From Farysia itapuensis (lineage: Eukaryota; Basidiomycota; Ustilaginomycetes; Ustilaginales; Ustilaginaceae), in the NCBI GenBank assembly GCA_023212645.1, contig JALBYC010000001.1, positions 372,001-436,000 of the forward strand: a stretch of DNA of 64,000 nt. Direction: 5' to 3'. Positions 17,679-26,411 of the stretch are shown in pieces. Positions within the stretch are counted from its first letter, which is position 1. Each line of letters opens with the position of its first letter. Below the pieces are notes generated by a model, which was given only the letters and a program-made list of their open reading frames with translations, made no database searches and had not been told where the DNA came from. The translations under genes and the position numbers were made by a program.

Positions 17679-20540
17679 CTACTCATCCATGTCATCACCT
17701 TTGTCTCCGTTGGCGACTGACTTCCGGGGCAGGGGTAGCTCCGAATAGGCGTGCGTGAAGGCACGTGCCCACTTGGGGTACACGCGTTTGTACAGCGTCA
17801 TAAGAATGGTGTCCATCTGCGAGATGGGACCATCAAAGTGAGCTTTGAAGTAGCCATGCGTACCGAGCGATTCGGTAATGTGACCAGTGCGGCCAAGCTT
17901 GGTGTGAAGCGTGATGGGCTTGAACCAGTGCACGTCTTCCGGGTTGAAAAACATGAAGCGAATCGTGGCAGACTTCTTATGTACCTTGAACGGATGACCG
18001 CTCAAGAGAATTCGTTTGGCATTGATCCGCGTGGGACCAGCGTCAATCAGGTTGCCAAAGCCCACGAGATGGGGCATCTGCGACGCTGGAACGCCGCGCT
18101 GATCGTAGCCATGCTCGCCGTCTAGACTGCGTTCACGTAGTAGCACAGTGGGAGCTGTACTACCACCAAAAGTGATGGGTACGTACACCGTGCCCACGGA
18201 CGCAGAAACGCCTGGTCGCAGGTATTTCTCGAACTTGTGCACATTGTTGACGCCTTTTCCTCCGCCGCGACTGTGTTGACTGAAGATGGGATTGATGCGG
18301 AAGCGACGAGGGCCCAAACACAACACAAGGGGGTCTTTGGATCTGACTGGCTCTTCGTACTCGGTGTTGCGGGTGACGGTGAAGTTGATGACCGACTTCT
18401 TGTGTTCGTGGCGTAGCAATCCGAAGAGCACAAAGGGCGTGGGGCAGCTATCGGCAGCAGGTGTGTTGACAGCTCCAGCGCGGACGGCCGCCTCTCTGGG
18501 CACATCGTTGATCCAGACACTGACGCGGAAGCCAGGCTGCACACCGTCTAGTAGGGCTGCACCTTCGACTCGTCTGCGTGTCTTATGGAAGTCTTCGAAT
18601 TGGAAGATGCGGCCATAGTCTCGCGGCAGGTCCTCGTACGGATCCCATGGTGATGTGCGGAAGGATTTGAGACCTCGATAGCGCGCAAACCGCGTACGGG
18701 CAGCAACGTCCATCGGCGTGTCAACCTCGTCGGGAAACTCGGCATCGTCTCGTTCTTCGCGATCTCGTTTCCTCTGGTCCTGGTAAGCAGTATAGTCAGC
18801 TTCAGCTTGGGCATCATCGATGTCCTCAAAGGGCATGTCAGACGCAGCATAGCTTGACTGCGCGACGCCGTTGGTAGCACCAGCTTTGGCCATCGCCTCG
18901 GCCTTCATACGAGCATAGTCGTCGACGGCATCGTTTACTGCCGCATCTCCTTCTCCTTCGCCATCCTCCATGTCTTCATCTTCGCTGAACTCCTCGTCAT
19001 CTTCTTCGTCATCATCCTCGTCGTCAGACTCGACAATCCAAGCAGCACGGTACTTGGCGTTGTCTTGAGCGTTGCCACTGCCTCCCTTGACAATCACTTT
19101 GGGTGTGGTGCCTGGCATGGCTGGAGGTGGTGGCATTTCACCATTGGCCGACTGTCGTGCGAACACCTCGGCAGCTTGCATTTCTTCTTCCGTAGGCCAT
19201 GTCTGCTCGTTTGCCATGTCATCCGGTTCGTTTTCCGACACCAGATCGTCTGCAAATTCGGGATCGCGTTCCTGTAGCACGTCGCCGGCGACGAGCGGAG
19301 CGTGATCGCCCTGAACAGCAGCAGCTTCGGCCATGTCTTCGTCCTCGATTGCCTGGGCTGAGTCTGCTGCCGCGGATGTGGCAGTGGCTTTTGTGTGTCT
19401 GGCGCGGGCGTTCGGTGGTGGTGCGTAGGTGATTCTGTCCACTTGGAAATCACCGTAATCGGGAACATGTACCAGTCGATCGGCCGACATGGGCGCACCA
19501 CGAATCCATCCCTGAACCTTGAGGGTGCCACGAGTCTGTGCCTCGATGCCTTGAATGGAAGAGCTACTGGCGCCTTGCTCGGTCGGTTCCCACTCTGCGC
19601 TTTCTGCGACCATCCAGGATCGGAAGTCTCTCCAAGCCACTCTCTTGGGAGTCGCTGTGGCAAGGGTTCGTATTAGCGAGCCTCGCTCTGCTCGGTCGTC
19701 CAAGGCATGCAGCTTTTCCACTTCGGGAGAAAAGTATTTGGCAAAGCTGAGAAGCGATTTTCGCACCTCGTTGGCTGCTTTGAGCGCAGGACCCGCCTTT
19801 TTGCTGCCACCAATGCCAGTTGCACCATCTGGGTGGAGTGTGGGAACGGCTACGACGACCGTTGGCAAACCCTGTGCTTGCAGAGTGCGCAGACACAGCT
19901 CACCCCAGGATCCAGGGTCGATGGGTGTAGTTGCAGACAGAACTAGGAGGACAAAGTCGGCACATTTGCAAGCGTCCAGGATGGGGTATAACGCGCCATA
20001 CGGCAATGGCAAAAACTGAATCGTCTGTTTGAAACGGGTAGCCTCCAGTTCGCAGAACGCCGAACCGCTAGCAATGGCTTCCTGAACGCTGCGACCAGCG
20101 ACTGGCTGGACGCCTCCTTCGATGCCTTCCAGCTCAATCTGTCGAACAGCGTCCCACGAGTCACCGTCTTCGGCAAGATCAATGACAGCGCAGATTCGTG
20201 GTGCACCGGCTCCTGCGCCAGCGAACCCTTTCCCCAATCCATCCTTGCCTTCTCTGGATTTGGCATCCAGCGCGGTCGAAAAGACGCGATTCGACTGGAC
20301 AAGCGCATCTCGCTTCGAGCGCTGCGACTGTTTGGCATGGTTGCGTCGATGCTGCCGCGATCCTGTCTCGTTACCGGAGCCAGCCAAGGGCGAGGCCTTG
20401 TGGGCCGAGAGTCGAGACTTGTTCACATCCTGCGCAGAGCGGCCCTTTGACGCTTCCCGCAGAGATGTCTTGGTAGCATGCTTCGCCTTGAAGGGCTTGT
20501 TGGACTGCCTCAAGCCCGTAGACCTGTGATGATGCGGCAT
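17679..20540 (-). CDS. TSR1: Ribosome biogenesis protein TSR1
   Basis: The protein has 953 aa from the ATG at 20540 (MPHHHRSTGLRQSNKPFKAKHATK). The frame is open upstream to 20657 but that part is not conserved. The N-terminus is strongly basic. It is followed by a GTPase-like region without a P-loop (ICAVIDLAEDGDSWDAVRQIE, FVLLVLSATTPIDPGSWGE, VVAVPTLHPDG), the AARP2CN-type segment (RGTLKVQGWIRGAPMSADRLVHVPDYGDFQVD), a long acidic linker, and the conserved C-terminal beta-barrels (RGLKSFRTSPWDPYEDLP, YGRIFQFEDF, LSGHPFKVHKKSATIRFMFF). TSR1 is an essential 40S assembly factor that blocks early tRNA and subunit joining. The shape, size and missing nucleotide-binding loop separate it from BMS1. 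Its promoter contains a perfect TTTTGGCGCCAAAA palindrome. Confidence 0.95.
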   Translation of the reverse strand: MPHHHRSTGLRQSNKPFKAKHATKTSLREASKGRSAQDVNKSRLSAHKASPLAGSGNETGSRQHRRNHAKQSQRSKRDALVQSNRVFSTALDAKSREGKDGLGKGFAGAGAGAPRICAVIDLAEDGDSWDAVRQIELEGIEGGVQPVAGRSVQEAIASGSAFCELEATRFKQTIQFLPLPYGALYPILDACKCADFVLLVLSATTPIDPGSWGELCLRTLQAQGLPTVVVAVPTLHPDGATGIGGSKKAGPALKAANEVRKSLLSFAKYFSPEVEKLHALDDRAERGSLIRTLATATPKRVAWRDFRSWMVAESAEWEPTEQGASSSSIQGIEAQTRGTLKVQGWIRGAPMSADRLVHVPDYGDFQVDRITYAPPPNARARHTKATATSAAADSAQAIEDEDMAEAAAVQGDHAPLVAGDVLQERDPEFADDLVSENEPDDMANEQTWPTEEEMQAAEVFARQSANGEMPPPPAMPGTTPKVIVKGGSGNAQDNAKYRAAWIVESDDEDDDEEDDEEFSEDEDMEDGEGEGDAAVNDAVDDYARMKAEAMAKAGATNGVAQSSYAASDMPFEDIDDAQAEADYTAYQDQRKRDREERDDAEFPDEVDTPMDVAARTRFARYRGLKSFRTSPWDPYEDLPRDYGRIFQFEDFHKTRRRVEGAALLDGVQPGFRVSVWINDVPREAAVRAGAVNTPAADSCPTPFVLFGLLRHEHKKSVINFTVTRNTEYEEPVRSKDPLVLCLGPRRFRINPIFSQHSRGGGKGVNNVHKFEKYLRPGVSASVGTVYVPITFGGSTAPTVLLRERSLDGEHGYDQRGVPASQMPHLVGFGNLIDAGPTRINAKRILLSGHPFKVHKKSATIRFMFFNPEDVHWFKPITLHTKLGRTGHITESLGTHGYFKAHFDGPISQMDTILMTLYKRVYPKWARAFTHAYSELPLPRKSVANGDKGDDMDE

Positions 20541-20606
20541 GTTGTGTGTGTAAGAAGAAGTGTCATTCTCGTGGTACCTTTTTCTTCTCAATTTTTTCTC
20601 TTTTTT

Positions 20607-20620
20607 TTTTGGCGCCAAAA
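20607..20620. promoter_or_regulatory. Perfect 14-bp palindrome TTTTGGCGCCAAAA in the TSR1 promoter
   Basis: It lies 67-80 bp upstream of the TSR1 ATG, directly beside a T10 tract. It matches the palindromic form of an E2F-like site; any binding factor in this fungus is unknown. Confidence 0.45.
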
Positions 20621-20814
20621 TTTTCGACCTCAACCGCTCCACATGCGAGTCTAACAAATCAGGCTCAAGCTCAAGCTCTCAAGCTCTCTTCAGCTATCAA
20701 GCTCAGTGTGCGAGGGTGGTACAGTGTTTGCACATGGAGGATGCATGTGGTGGGACCAAGAGGGGGAGGGACACTCTTATTGACAGCTAAAAGTTGATAC
20801 GTGTATGGGAGGAA

Positions 20815-21513
20815 CTAGAAGGGTTGCGCGGAAGAGCGGGTGCCTGTAGGTGTTGGTGGCTGACTCGGGTACGGGCTGGGTGTCGGTGCGGGCGGCAAGA
20901 ACCTGAAGCGGAGACGGTGAAGGATGGGCAGTTTGGGGAAGAGGACAAAGAGCAGAGCAACAAAGTTGAGACCAAAGAGCAGCGGATTGTAGCGCGTGTA
21001 GTGGGTTGAGATGAGGAATAGACCGATGGGGACCGAGGTGAGCCACTTTTTAGCAGGGGTATACTGTGCACCCTCGTCGATCTGTTCCCATAGCGTCAAT
21101 TGGTCGTACACGCCGGCGTTGGATTCGAAGGGCGTGCCTGTGACGTAGTGAAACATGATGTAAGATAGGGCAATGTAGCCCAGGTTGACCAGCGTCCACG
21201 ATGTATCTTGCTGCATGGCCGGAATCACGTCGAGCAGGATCTTGGCCAGCAAGATTAACACAACGTGAATCACCCAGGCACCCTTGTAATTGACCCAGTC
21301 TGCGTTTGCGTTGAATCCAGCCGACTGGTCGAGCATCTCTTCATGTGTCTCTTCCACTCTCGTCACTGACACCAGAGACGAGGATCGCGCTCGTCCATGA
21401 CGTGGCCGAGAGCCAACAGGGGGGGCCACACCTGAAGCAGAGGCAAACGTAGATCCAGGCGGGCTGATGTGTAGCGACGGCGTTGGCGGCTGAGTCTGCT
21501 TCGCTGCGCTCAT
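20815..21513 (-). CDS. ORM/ORMDL sphingolipid homeostasis protein
   Basis: The protein has 232 aa. The conserved ORM core begins at about residue 68 (NANADWVNYKGAWVIHVVLILLAKILLDVIP) and runs through TWTL-type LVNLGYIALSYIMFHYVTGTPFE, YDQLTLWEQIDEGAQYTPAKKWLT and YTRYNPLLFGLNFVALLFVLFPKLP, giving four membrane segments. ORM proteins sit in the ER with serine palmitoyltransferase and inhibit it. The N-terminal extension carries RARSSSLVSV (residues 41-50), which places S46 in an RxRxxS context like the Ypk1 sites of yeast Orm1/2. TORC2-Ypk1 relief of inhibition is therefore plausible. A Pro/Ser/Thr-rich tail ends the protein. The gene is divergent from phosphoacetylglucosamine mutase. Confidence 0.95.
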   Translation of the reverse strand: MSAAKQTQPPTPSLHISPPGSTFASASGVAPPVGSRPRHGRARSSSLVSVTRVEETHEEMLDQSAGFNANADWVNYKGAWVIHVVLILLAKILLDVIPAMQQDTSWTLVNLGYIALSYIMFHYVTGTPFESNAGVYDQLTLWEQIDEGAQYTPAKKWLTSVPIGLFLISTHYTRYNPLLFGLNFVALLFVLFPKLPILHRLRFRFLPPAPTPSPYPSQPPTPTGTRSSAQPF

Positions 21514-21799
21514 CTTTCTTGCAAGGGGAGGACAAAGATGACGGAGATAGAAGGAGGATGCTGCTCTGCTTGACGTGTCGTTTGTGTGCTGACCGAGTCG
21601 GCCGCCTCTCTCTCCTTTTTCCGCGCCTTTCAGCCAGACTGCCCTCAGCCTTTGGATCCATGCCGATTCTACGATCCATCGCCCGATCTGTCACGCTGTT
21701 AGAGCACGTCATTTCTTCTTAAACAGTTAACAGTTAAACGTGCTTTCACCTCCTCGCACGGGACATGCACACACGCCTTTTGCCTTTACACCACCAAAC

Positions 21800-23476
21800 A
21801 TGGCTTTACCCGGCACCATAGCAGCAGCACAGGCGCATCTGGGAGACGGATTACCCACTGCGCTCATTTCGCAGGCATCCGAAGCACACCCCAAGCCCGT
21901 AGATCAGACTTTTACCTATGGCACAGCCGGTCTTCGTACGAGAGCCGACATTCTGGACAGCACATGCTTCCGCGTCGGCCTGATTGGCGCGCTTCGCAGC
22001 AAGAAACTTCATGGCAAGACCATCGGACTGATGGTCACAGCAAGTCACAACCCTGAACAGGACAATGGCGTCAAGATGGTCGATCCGCGTGGCGAGATGC
22101 TCGACTCAGCATGGGAACCTTTCTGCACCGAGATTGCGAATGCCCAAGGTACAGACGAGCTAGTTGCTTCGCTCAAAAAGCTGGTCGCACACTTCAAAAT
22201 CGATCTCAAAGCAGATGCTTCGGTCGTTGTTGGCTACGACACTCGACCGTCGTGCACGCAGCTTGTGCAGGCTATCGTCGATGGTCTGTCGGCTACGGGC
22301 GCTCACACCATTGATGCCGGTCTCAAGACTACTCCGCAATTGCACTACCTTGTACGCTGTCTCAACACTCAAGGTACCAACGACTCGTATGGTGAGCCGA
22401 GCGAGCAGGGATACTACAAGAAGCTTGCCGCTGCCTATATGCGACTTGTCCCCGAGACATCCGATGCAGACCCACTCGTGGTGGACTGTGCCAATGGTGT
22501 AGGAGCGTATGCTATGGCCAATTTGATCAAGTACCTGCCCGAAGATCGCATTGCATTCAGACCACTGCGTACTAGCACTACGACGCCTGGAGCGCTGAAT
22601 CATGGTTGTGGAGCCGACTATGTCAAGACAAATCAGTGCCTTCCCGCTGGGTTCGAGAAGGAAGGATTGCAGCCTGGCAAGCTCATGTGCTCCTTTGATG
22701 GCGATGCAGACCGCATCATCTTCTACTATCTTACGGGATCGTCCACCAAAGAGTCCTTCCGACTGCTGGACGGTGACAAGATTGCCTCGCTCGCTGCCGA
22801 CTATCTGTCCGAGCTTGTCAAGCAGGCCTCGATCGATCTCAAGTTAGGTTGTGTGCAGACGGCGTATGCCAACGGAAGCTCAACAAAGTACTTGAAGCAG
22901 CGTGTGCCCGTTACCTGCACGCCTACCGGCGTCAAGTATCTGCACCATGCAGCAGAAGCGTACGACATTGGCGTCTATTTCGAAGCCAATGGCCACGGCA
23001 CGGTTCTTTTCTCGCCTTCGGCACAACGCAAAATTCGCGATGCGGCACCCGCTTCGCCCGCCGCCCAATCTGCCTTGGAGCAGCTCAGTGCATTGGTGGA
23101 CCTGATCAACCAGACTGTGGGAGACGCTATCTCTGACATGCTACTGGTGGAAGTCATTCTGCGTGCACGTCAGTGGGGCCCCGCAGAATGGGACAGCGCT
23201 TACGAAGACCTGCCCAACAAGAACCTCAAAGTCAACGTCAAGAACCGCTTCGTATTCAAGACGGAAGACGCCGAGCGCAAGTTGACCAGTCCGTTGGGTC
23301 TGCAGACCAAGATAGACGAGGTGGTGGGCAAGTACAACGGTGCGCGTGCCTTTGTACGTCCCAGTGGCACCGAGGATTGTGTGCGTGTGTACGCGGAATG
23401 CGCCATTGCTAGCGAGCTATCCCCTCTCGCCAACGGCGTTGCTAAGCTCGTATCTGACTTTGCCGCCATGTCTTAG
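21800..23476 (+). CDS. Phosphoacetylglucosamine mutase (AGM1/PCM1)
   Basis: The protein has 558 aa from the ATG at 21800 (MALPGTIAAAQAH); the upstream in-frame extension is unlikely. It shows the four-domain alpha-D-phosphohexomutase layout. The phosphoserine loop TASHNPEQDNGVKM lies at about residue 79, the metal loop FDGDADR at about 298, the sugar loop EANGHGTVLFS, and the phosphate loop RPSGTEDCVRVYAE near 519. The TASHNPEQDNGVK version and length are those of the AGM1 branch, which converts GlcNAc-6-P to GlcNAc-1-P for UDP-GlcNAc. That product feeds chitin, N-glycans (see WBP1 in this window) and GPI anchors. No intron is seen. Confidence 0.95.
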   Translation: MALPGTIAAAQAHLGDGLPTALISQASEAHPKPVDQTFTYGTAGLRTRADILDSTCFRVGLIGALRSKKLHGKTIGLMVTASHNPEQDNGVKMVDPRGEMLDSAWEPFCTEIANAQGTDELVASLKKLVAHFKIDLKADASVVVGYDTRPSCTQLVQAIVDGLSATGAHTIDAGLKTTPQLHYLVRCLNTQGTNDSYGEPSEQGYYKKLAAAYMRLVPETSDADPLVVDCANGVGAYAMANLIKYLPEDRIAFRPLRTSTTTPGALNHGCGADYVKTNQCLPAGFEKEGLQPGKLMCSFDGDADRIIFYYLTGSSTKESFRLLDGDKIASLAADYLSELVKQASIDLKLGCVQTAYANGSSTKYLKQRVPVTCTPTGVKYLHHAAEAYDIGVYFEANGHGTVLFSPSAQRKIRDAAPASPAAQSALEQLSALVDLINQTVGDAISDMLLVEVILRARQWGPAEWDSAYEDLPNKNLKVNVKNRFVFKTEDAERKLTSPLGLQTKIDEVVGKYNGARAFVRPSGTEDCVRVYAECAIASELSPLANGVAKLVSDFAAMS

Positions 23477-23840
23477 TCTTAAGCTCTTGTCTGCACCCAC
23501 TTGTTCAATCCAATCAAAGGCTGCTGCGAGGGCTATATACGTTCAGTGTATACACCTGTGACATGTGATACCGAGCCAAACTTTTTAGGTTCGCAGCCAC
23601 CGATCGGGAAAATTTGAAAAATCCTGTGGATTTAGTATTGCCCCCACTAAATCCACAGTTCATTTTTTCAAAATGTGATGTTTTGGGTCTAAGAATGTTA
23701 GATCGACGAAAGAAGAACCGCAAAGCCCGGAAGCCAGAAAGCTAGAAAGCTGCAAAGCCGCCTAGAGGCAGTAGCCGGTTTCAAGCATCTGCCGTTTGCT
23801 CGCTTCTTCCCCGTTCTTACGGCCACGATTGACGCAGAGT
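23477..23840. other. Intergenic region with a strong inverted repeat
   Basis: No gene is seen between the AGM1 stop and the LEU5-like ATG. The stretch is AT-richer than its neighbours. It contains a 13-bp perfect hairpin (23624-23658) and the 15-mer CAGTGTATACACCTG at 23544-23558, which recurs upstream of the Sec14-HAD gene. Confidence 0.6.
23624..23658. repeat. 13-bp perfect inverted repeat with imperfect flanking extension
   Basis: The arms are CTGTGGATTTAGT (23624-23636) and ACTAAATCCACAG (23646-23658), with a 9-nt loop. The flanks (TTTGAAAAAT left, ATTTTTTCAAAAT right) also pair partly, so the structure may span about 23608-23674. Confidence 0.85.
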
Positions 23841-25118
23841 ATGGCTCGACATCCGCCATTGTGCGAGACAGACGCCGCCAGTGGCTCAGACAAGATTCTT
23901 GCAACCCCTACATACGATTCCAAAGGCAAAGCTCGTGATACCGCCGACAGCAGCGTCCTCTCTATACCTGCCCCGTCGTCCTTTCTTGGCAGTGCGTCGG
24001 ACAAGACGAGCTGGAACTATGTTCTTCGCTCCGGATTTGCAGGTGGCCTGGCTGGATGTGTAGCCAAATCGGCCATTGCGCCTCTGGATCGCGTCAAGAT
24101 CCTGTTCCAGGCTCAGAACCCAGAGTTTGCAAAGTACTCGGGCAAGTGGCTCGGCGTATTCCAAGCCGGACGCGATATCGTACGTTCCGATGGACCTACC
24201 GCACTGTTCCAAGGGCATAGTGCCACCCTGATGCGTATCTTTCCGTATGCGGCAATCAAGTATATGGCCTACGACAAGTTGCACTTCTACCTAATGCCGA
24301 CGCGCGAATCGGAAACGTCGGGTCGACTGTTTCTGGCTGGCTCAGCCAGTGGTGTTCTCTCGGTGTTTGCGACCTATCCACTGGAGCTCATCCGCGTGCG
24401 GCTTGCATTTGAAACCAAGCGTAAACGGCAAAAGGGCGGACTGCGTCGAATCATCGGCATGATCTACTCGGAAGGCACGACAGAAGCGCCATTCAGCAGC
24501 GATGCTCGCAAACGAGCAGCCCGACTGGCACAACAAACCGCCAATTTATCCACCTCGGCGCTCTCGCAACAGTCAGGTGGAAACGCGCTGGAAAGTGCAC
24601 TCAGGGCAAGCGACCCACACGTTCCCTCCAGCGCTGCCCCCGCCGGCAGCACCCTCCTCGCCCGCTTCCCTCTGCTCAAATTTTACCGTGGCTTCAGCGT
24701 CACGGTGATGGGAATGATACCGTACGCTGGGACGTCCTTTCTGGTATTTGGGCGCTGCAAGACATTGCTACAGGACACATTCCCTCCGTCAGAGCCGGCA
24801 GAGTCAGTGGTTGGGTCACGGCGAAAGTGGTGGTGGCCGTCGAAAACGGTCGTTGATCTGGCCTCTGGCGCACTGGCAGGCGCACTCTCCCAAACAGCAG
24901 CATACCCCTTTGAAGTCATCCGACGTCGACAGCAAGTCGGTGGAATTATTCGTCCAGGTGCCATGCTAGGCATGCGCGAAACAGCCGGCTGGATCTACAA
25001 GACTGCAGGTTGGCGTGGATTCTACGTCGGTCTCAGCATCGGATTCCTCAAAGTCGTTCCCATGACCAGTATTTCTTTCGCCGTCTGGATGGGGATGAAG
25101 CGACAAATGGGCATTTAG
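23841..25118 (+). CDS. Mitochondrial carrier, LEU5/SLC25A42-like (CoA/PAP type)
   Basis: The protein has 425 aa from the ATG at 23841; the upstream in-frame start is TTG. Three mitochondrial-carrier repeats are visible, with the signatures PLDRVKILFQ, YPLELIRVRLAFE and YPFEVIRRRQQV and matching partner helices (SGFAGGLAGCVAKSAIAPLD, LAGSASGVLSVFATYPLE, LASGALAGALSQTAAYPFE). The first repeat (VAKSAIAPLDRVKILFQ) and the pattern FQGHSATLMRIFPYAAIKYMAYD match the LEU5/Graves-disease carrier group, which imports coenzyme A into the matrix. A long Ser/Ala-rich matrix loop is inserted in the second repeat (about residues 215-280). The substrate is inferred from the family. Confidence 0.85.
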   Translation: MARHPPLCETDAASGSDKILATPTYDSKGKARDTADSSVLSIPAPSSFLGSASDKTSWNYVLRSGFAGGLAGCVAKSAIAPLDRVKILFQAQNPEFAKYSGKWLGVFQAGRDIVRSDGPTALFQGHSATLMRIFPYAAIKYMAYDKLHFYLMPTRESETSGRLFLAGSASGVLSVFATYPLELIRVRLAFETKRKRQKGGLRRIIGMIYSEGTTEAPFSSDARKRAARLAQQTANLSTSALSQQSGGNALESALRASDPHVPSSAAPAGSTLLARFPLLKFYRGFSVTVMGMIPYAGTSFLVFGRCKTLLQDTFPPSEPAESVVGSRRKWWWPSKTVVDLASGALAGALSQTAAYPFEVIRRRQQVGGIIRPGAMLGMRETAGWIYKTAGWRGFYVGLSIGFLKVVPMTSISFAVWMGMKRQMGI

Positions 25119-25196
25119 ACATACACAATCCATACTGCATGTTCCTAGGCTATTGCGTGCCAAGCACTCGTTGTGGCCGCGGCTGAGTGTCGATCA

Positions 25197-26225
25197 CTAT
25201 CGTTCGCGCTTGGGAGACCACCACCACGAGTCGGAGCGTGTGTCTGTGTGTGCTTCGCGGTTATCATTCTGTGCGGGGCGCGCGCGAGACCTTGCTCGCG
25301 AACGTGTGTTGTACCCGCCTGGAAAATCTTCCTGGTCGAGCTGTGCGTCGTCTGTGTGGGTGTACGAGGTACGGAATCGGTCGCTCACACCTTCAAACCA
25401 GGCGGTTGGATTGAGTTGGAACCGCGCCAGTTCATCCTGAACCCTGCCTGCGGCTCGTAGTGCCGACATGGCGTCGATGCCTTGTCGTCGTCCTTCCGTG
25501 ACAACGGTACGAAGCAGGGTGGAGAAGTCGACCCCATCCCTTGTGCCTTCATTCCCGCCATTGCCCGCACCAAAAAGGGAAGTGAATGCGTCGAGACCCG
25601 TACCGAATGTGTCTTCTTCAGCTTGCGAAGAGTAGCGAGTACGTCTGCGCGAGTAGGGGGAGGAAGCTCGACGACGCGTGCGGGACGAAGCAACAGATCC
25701 GGAACCCATATCAGGCAGGTGCGTGTACAGAGTATTGACCAAGGGGCCTAGATTAGACACTACAAGACAGAGATGCAGGTCAGCCTCGACGCACTGTCGA
25801 TCAGGGAAGAGGAGGGCACTTAGTACGTGCTGACCCAGGGCCGGAAGGGAGCACTACTTACGCTGATCAAATATACCGCGGGAGGGTGCTACACCTGTGC
25901 TGTTCACCGCGTTGGTGTTCTCGGTCCACCAGGCCCAGATAGCGATCAAACCGCCAAGAATAGCGCCCCACTTGATGCCAAACCAGGCTAGCGAAATCAT
26001 AGACTTGACAGTCCTATAGGCGGTCACGAAGGCAAAGTAGGCGAGGCAGAAGGTGATCAAAGGCGGCAAGAGGGTGGACGACCACGACGTAGGGTCATTC
26101 GCCGTGCCGAGCAGAGTGTAAATCAAATTGGAGAAGCCGGCCAGGACACGAAAGATGGGATAGGGAATCACGTCGGACAGAAGGTCGTGCAGCAAGCTGC
26201 CGGCGTTGCTTGCTGCGTCTGCCAT
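25197..26225 (-). CDS. APQ12-like nuclear envelope/ER membrane protein
   Basis: I read two exons, 26225-25862 and 25759-25197, around a 101-nt intron at 25861-25760 (GTAAGT..CTTGTAG), giving 308 aa. The N-terminal part has two hydrophobic segments at about residues 52-70 (LLPPLITFCLAYFAFVTAY) and 74-100 (KSMISLAWFGIKWGAILGGL..WAWW) in a short hairpin. This resembles the APQ12 family of nuclear-pore and membrane-homeostasis proteins. The C-terminal exon is Arg/Ser-rich and likely soluble, without a known domain. The second exon lacks its own ATG (its first codon in frame is GTG), which supports splicing. The APQ12 assignment is moderate. It is divergent from the Sec14-HAD fusion with 186 bp between the start codons. 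Confidence 0.5.
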
Positions 26226-26375
26226 TGTGTCTGAGTGCAAGGTGGAAGGACAAGAAGAGAGAGAGAGGGACGTGGAGGTCGCGAGAGCTTAATCACCCCC
26301 GATTGACAGCAACGATCTTACCCGATCCTTGTTCCGATTCGGTAAGATTGCAGCTTTCGGTATTCTTCCTTCCTC

Positions 26376-26392
26376 GTATACACAGTGTATAC
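26376..26392. promoter_or_regulatory. Interrupted palindrome GTATACAC-A-GTGTATAC
   Basis: There are two perfect 8-bp arms around one base, 20 bp before the ATG of the Sec14-HAD gene and inside the shared divergent promoter. Its right half overlaps a 15-mer that also occurs at 23544-23558. Confidence 0.5.
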
Positions 26393-26411
26393 ACCTGGAG
26401 CAGGAACCACA

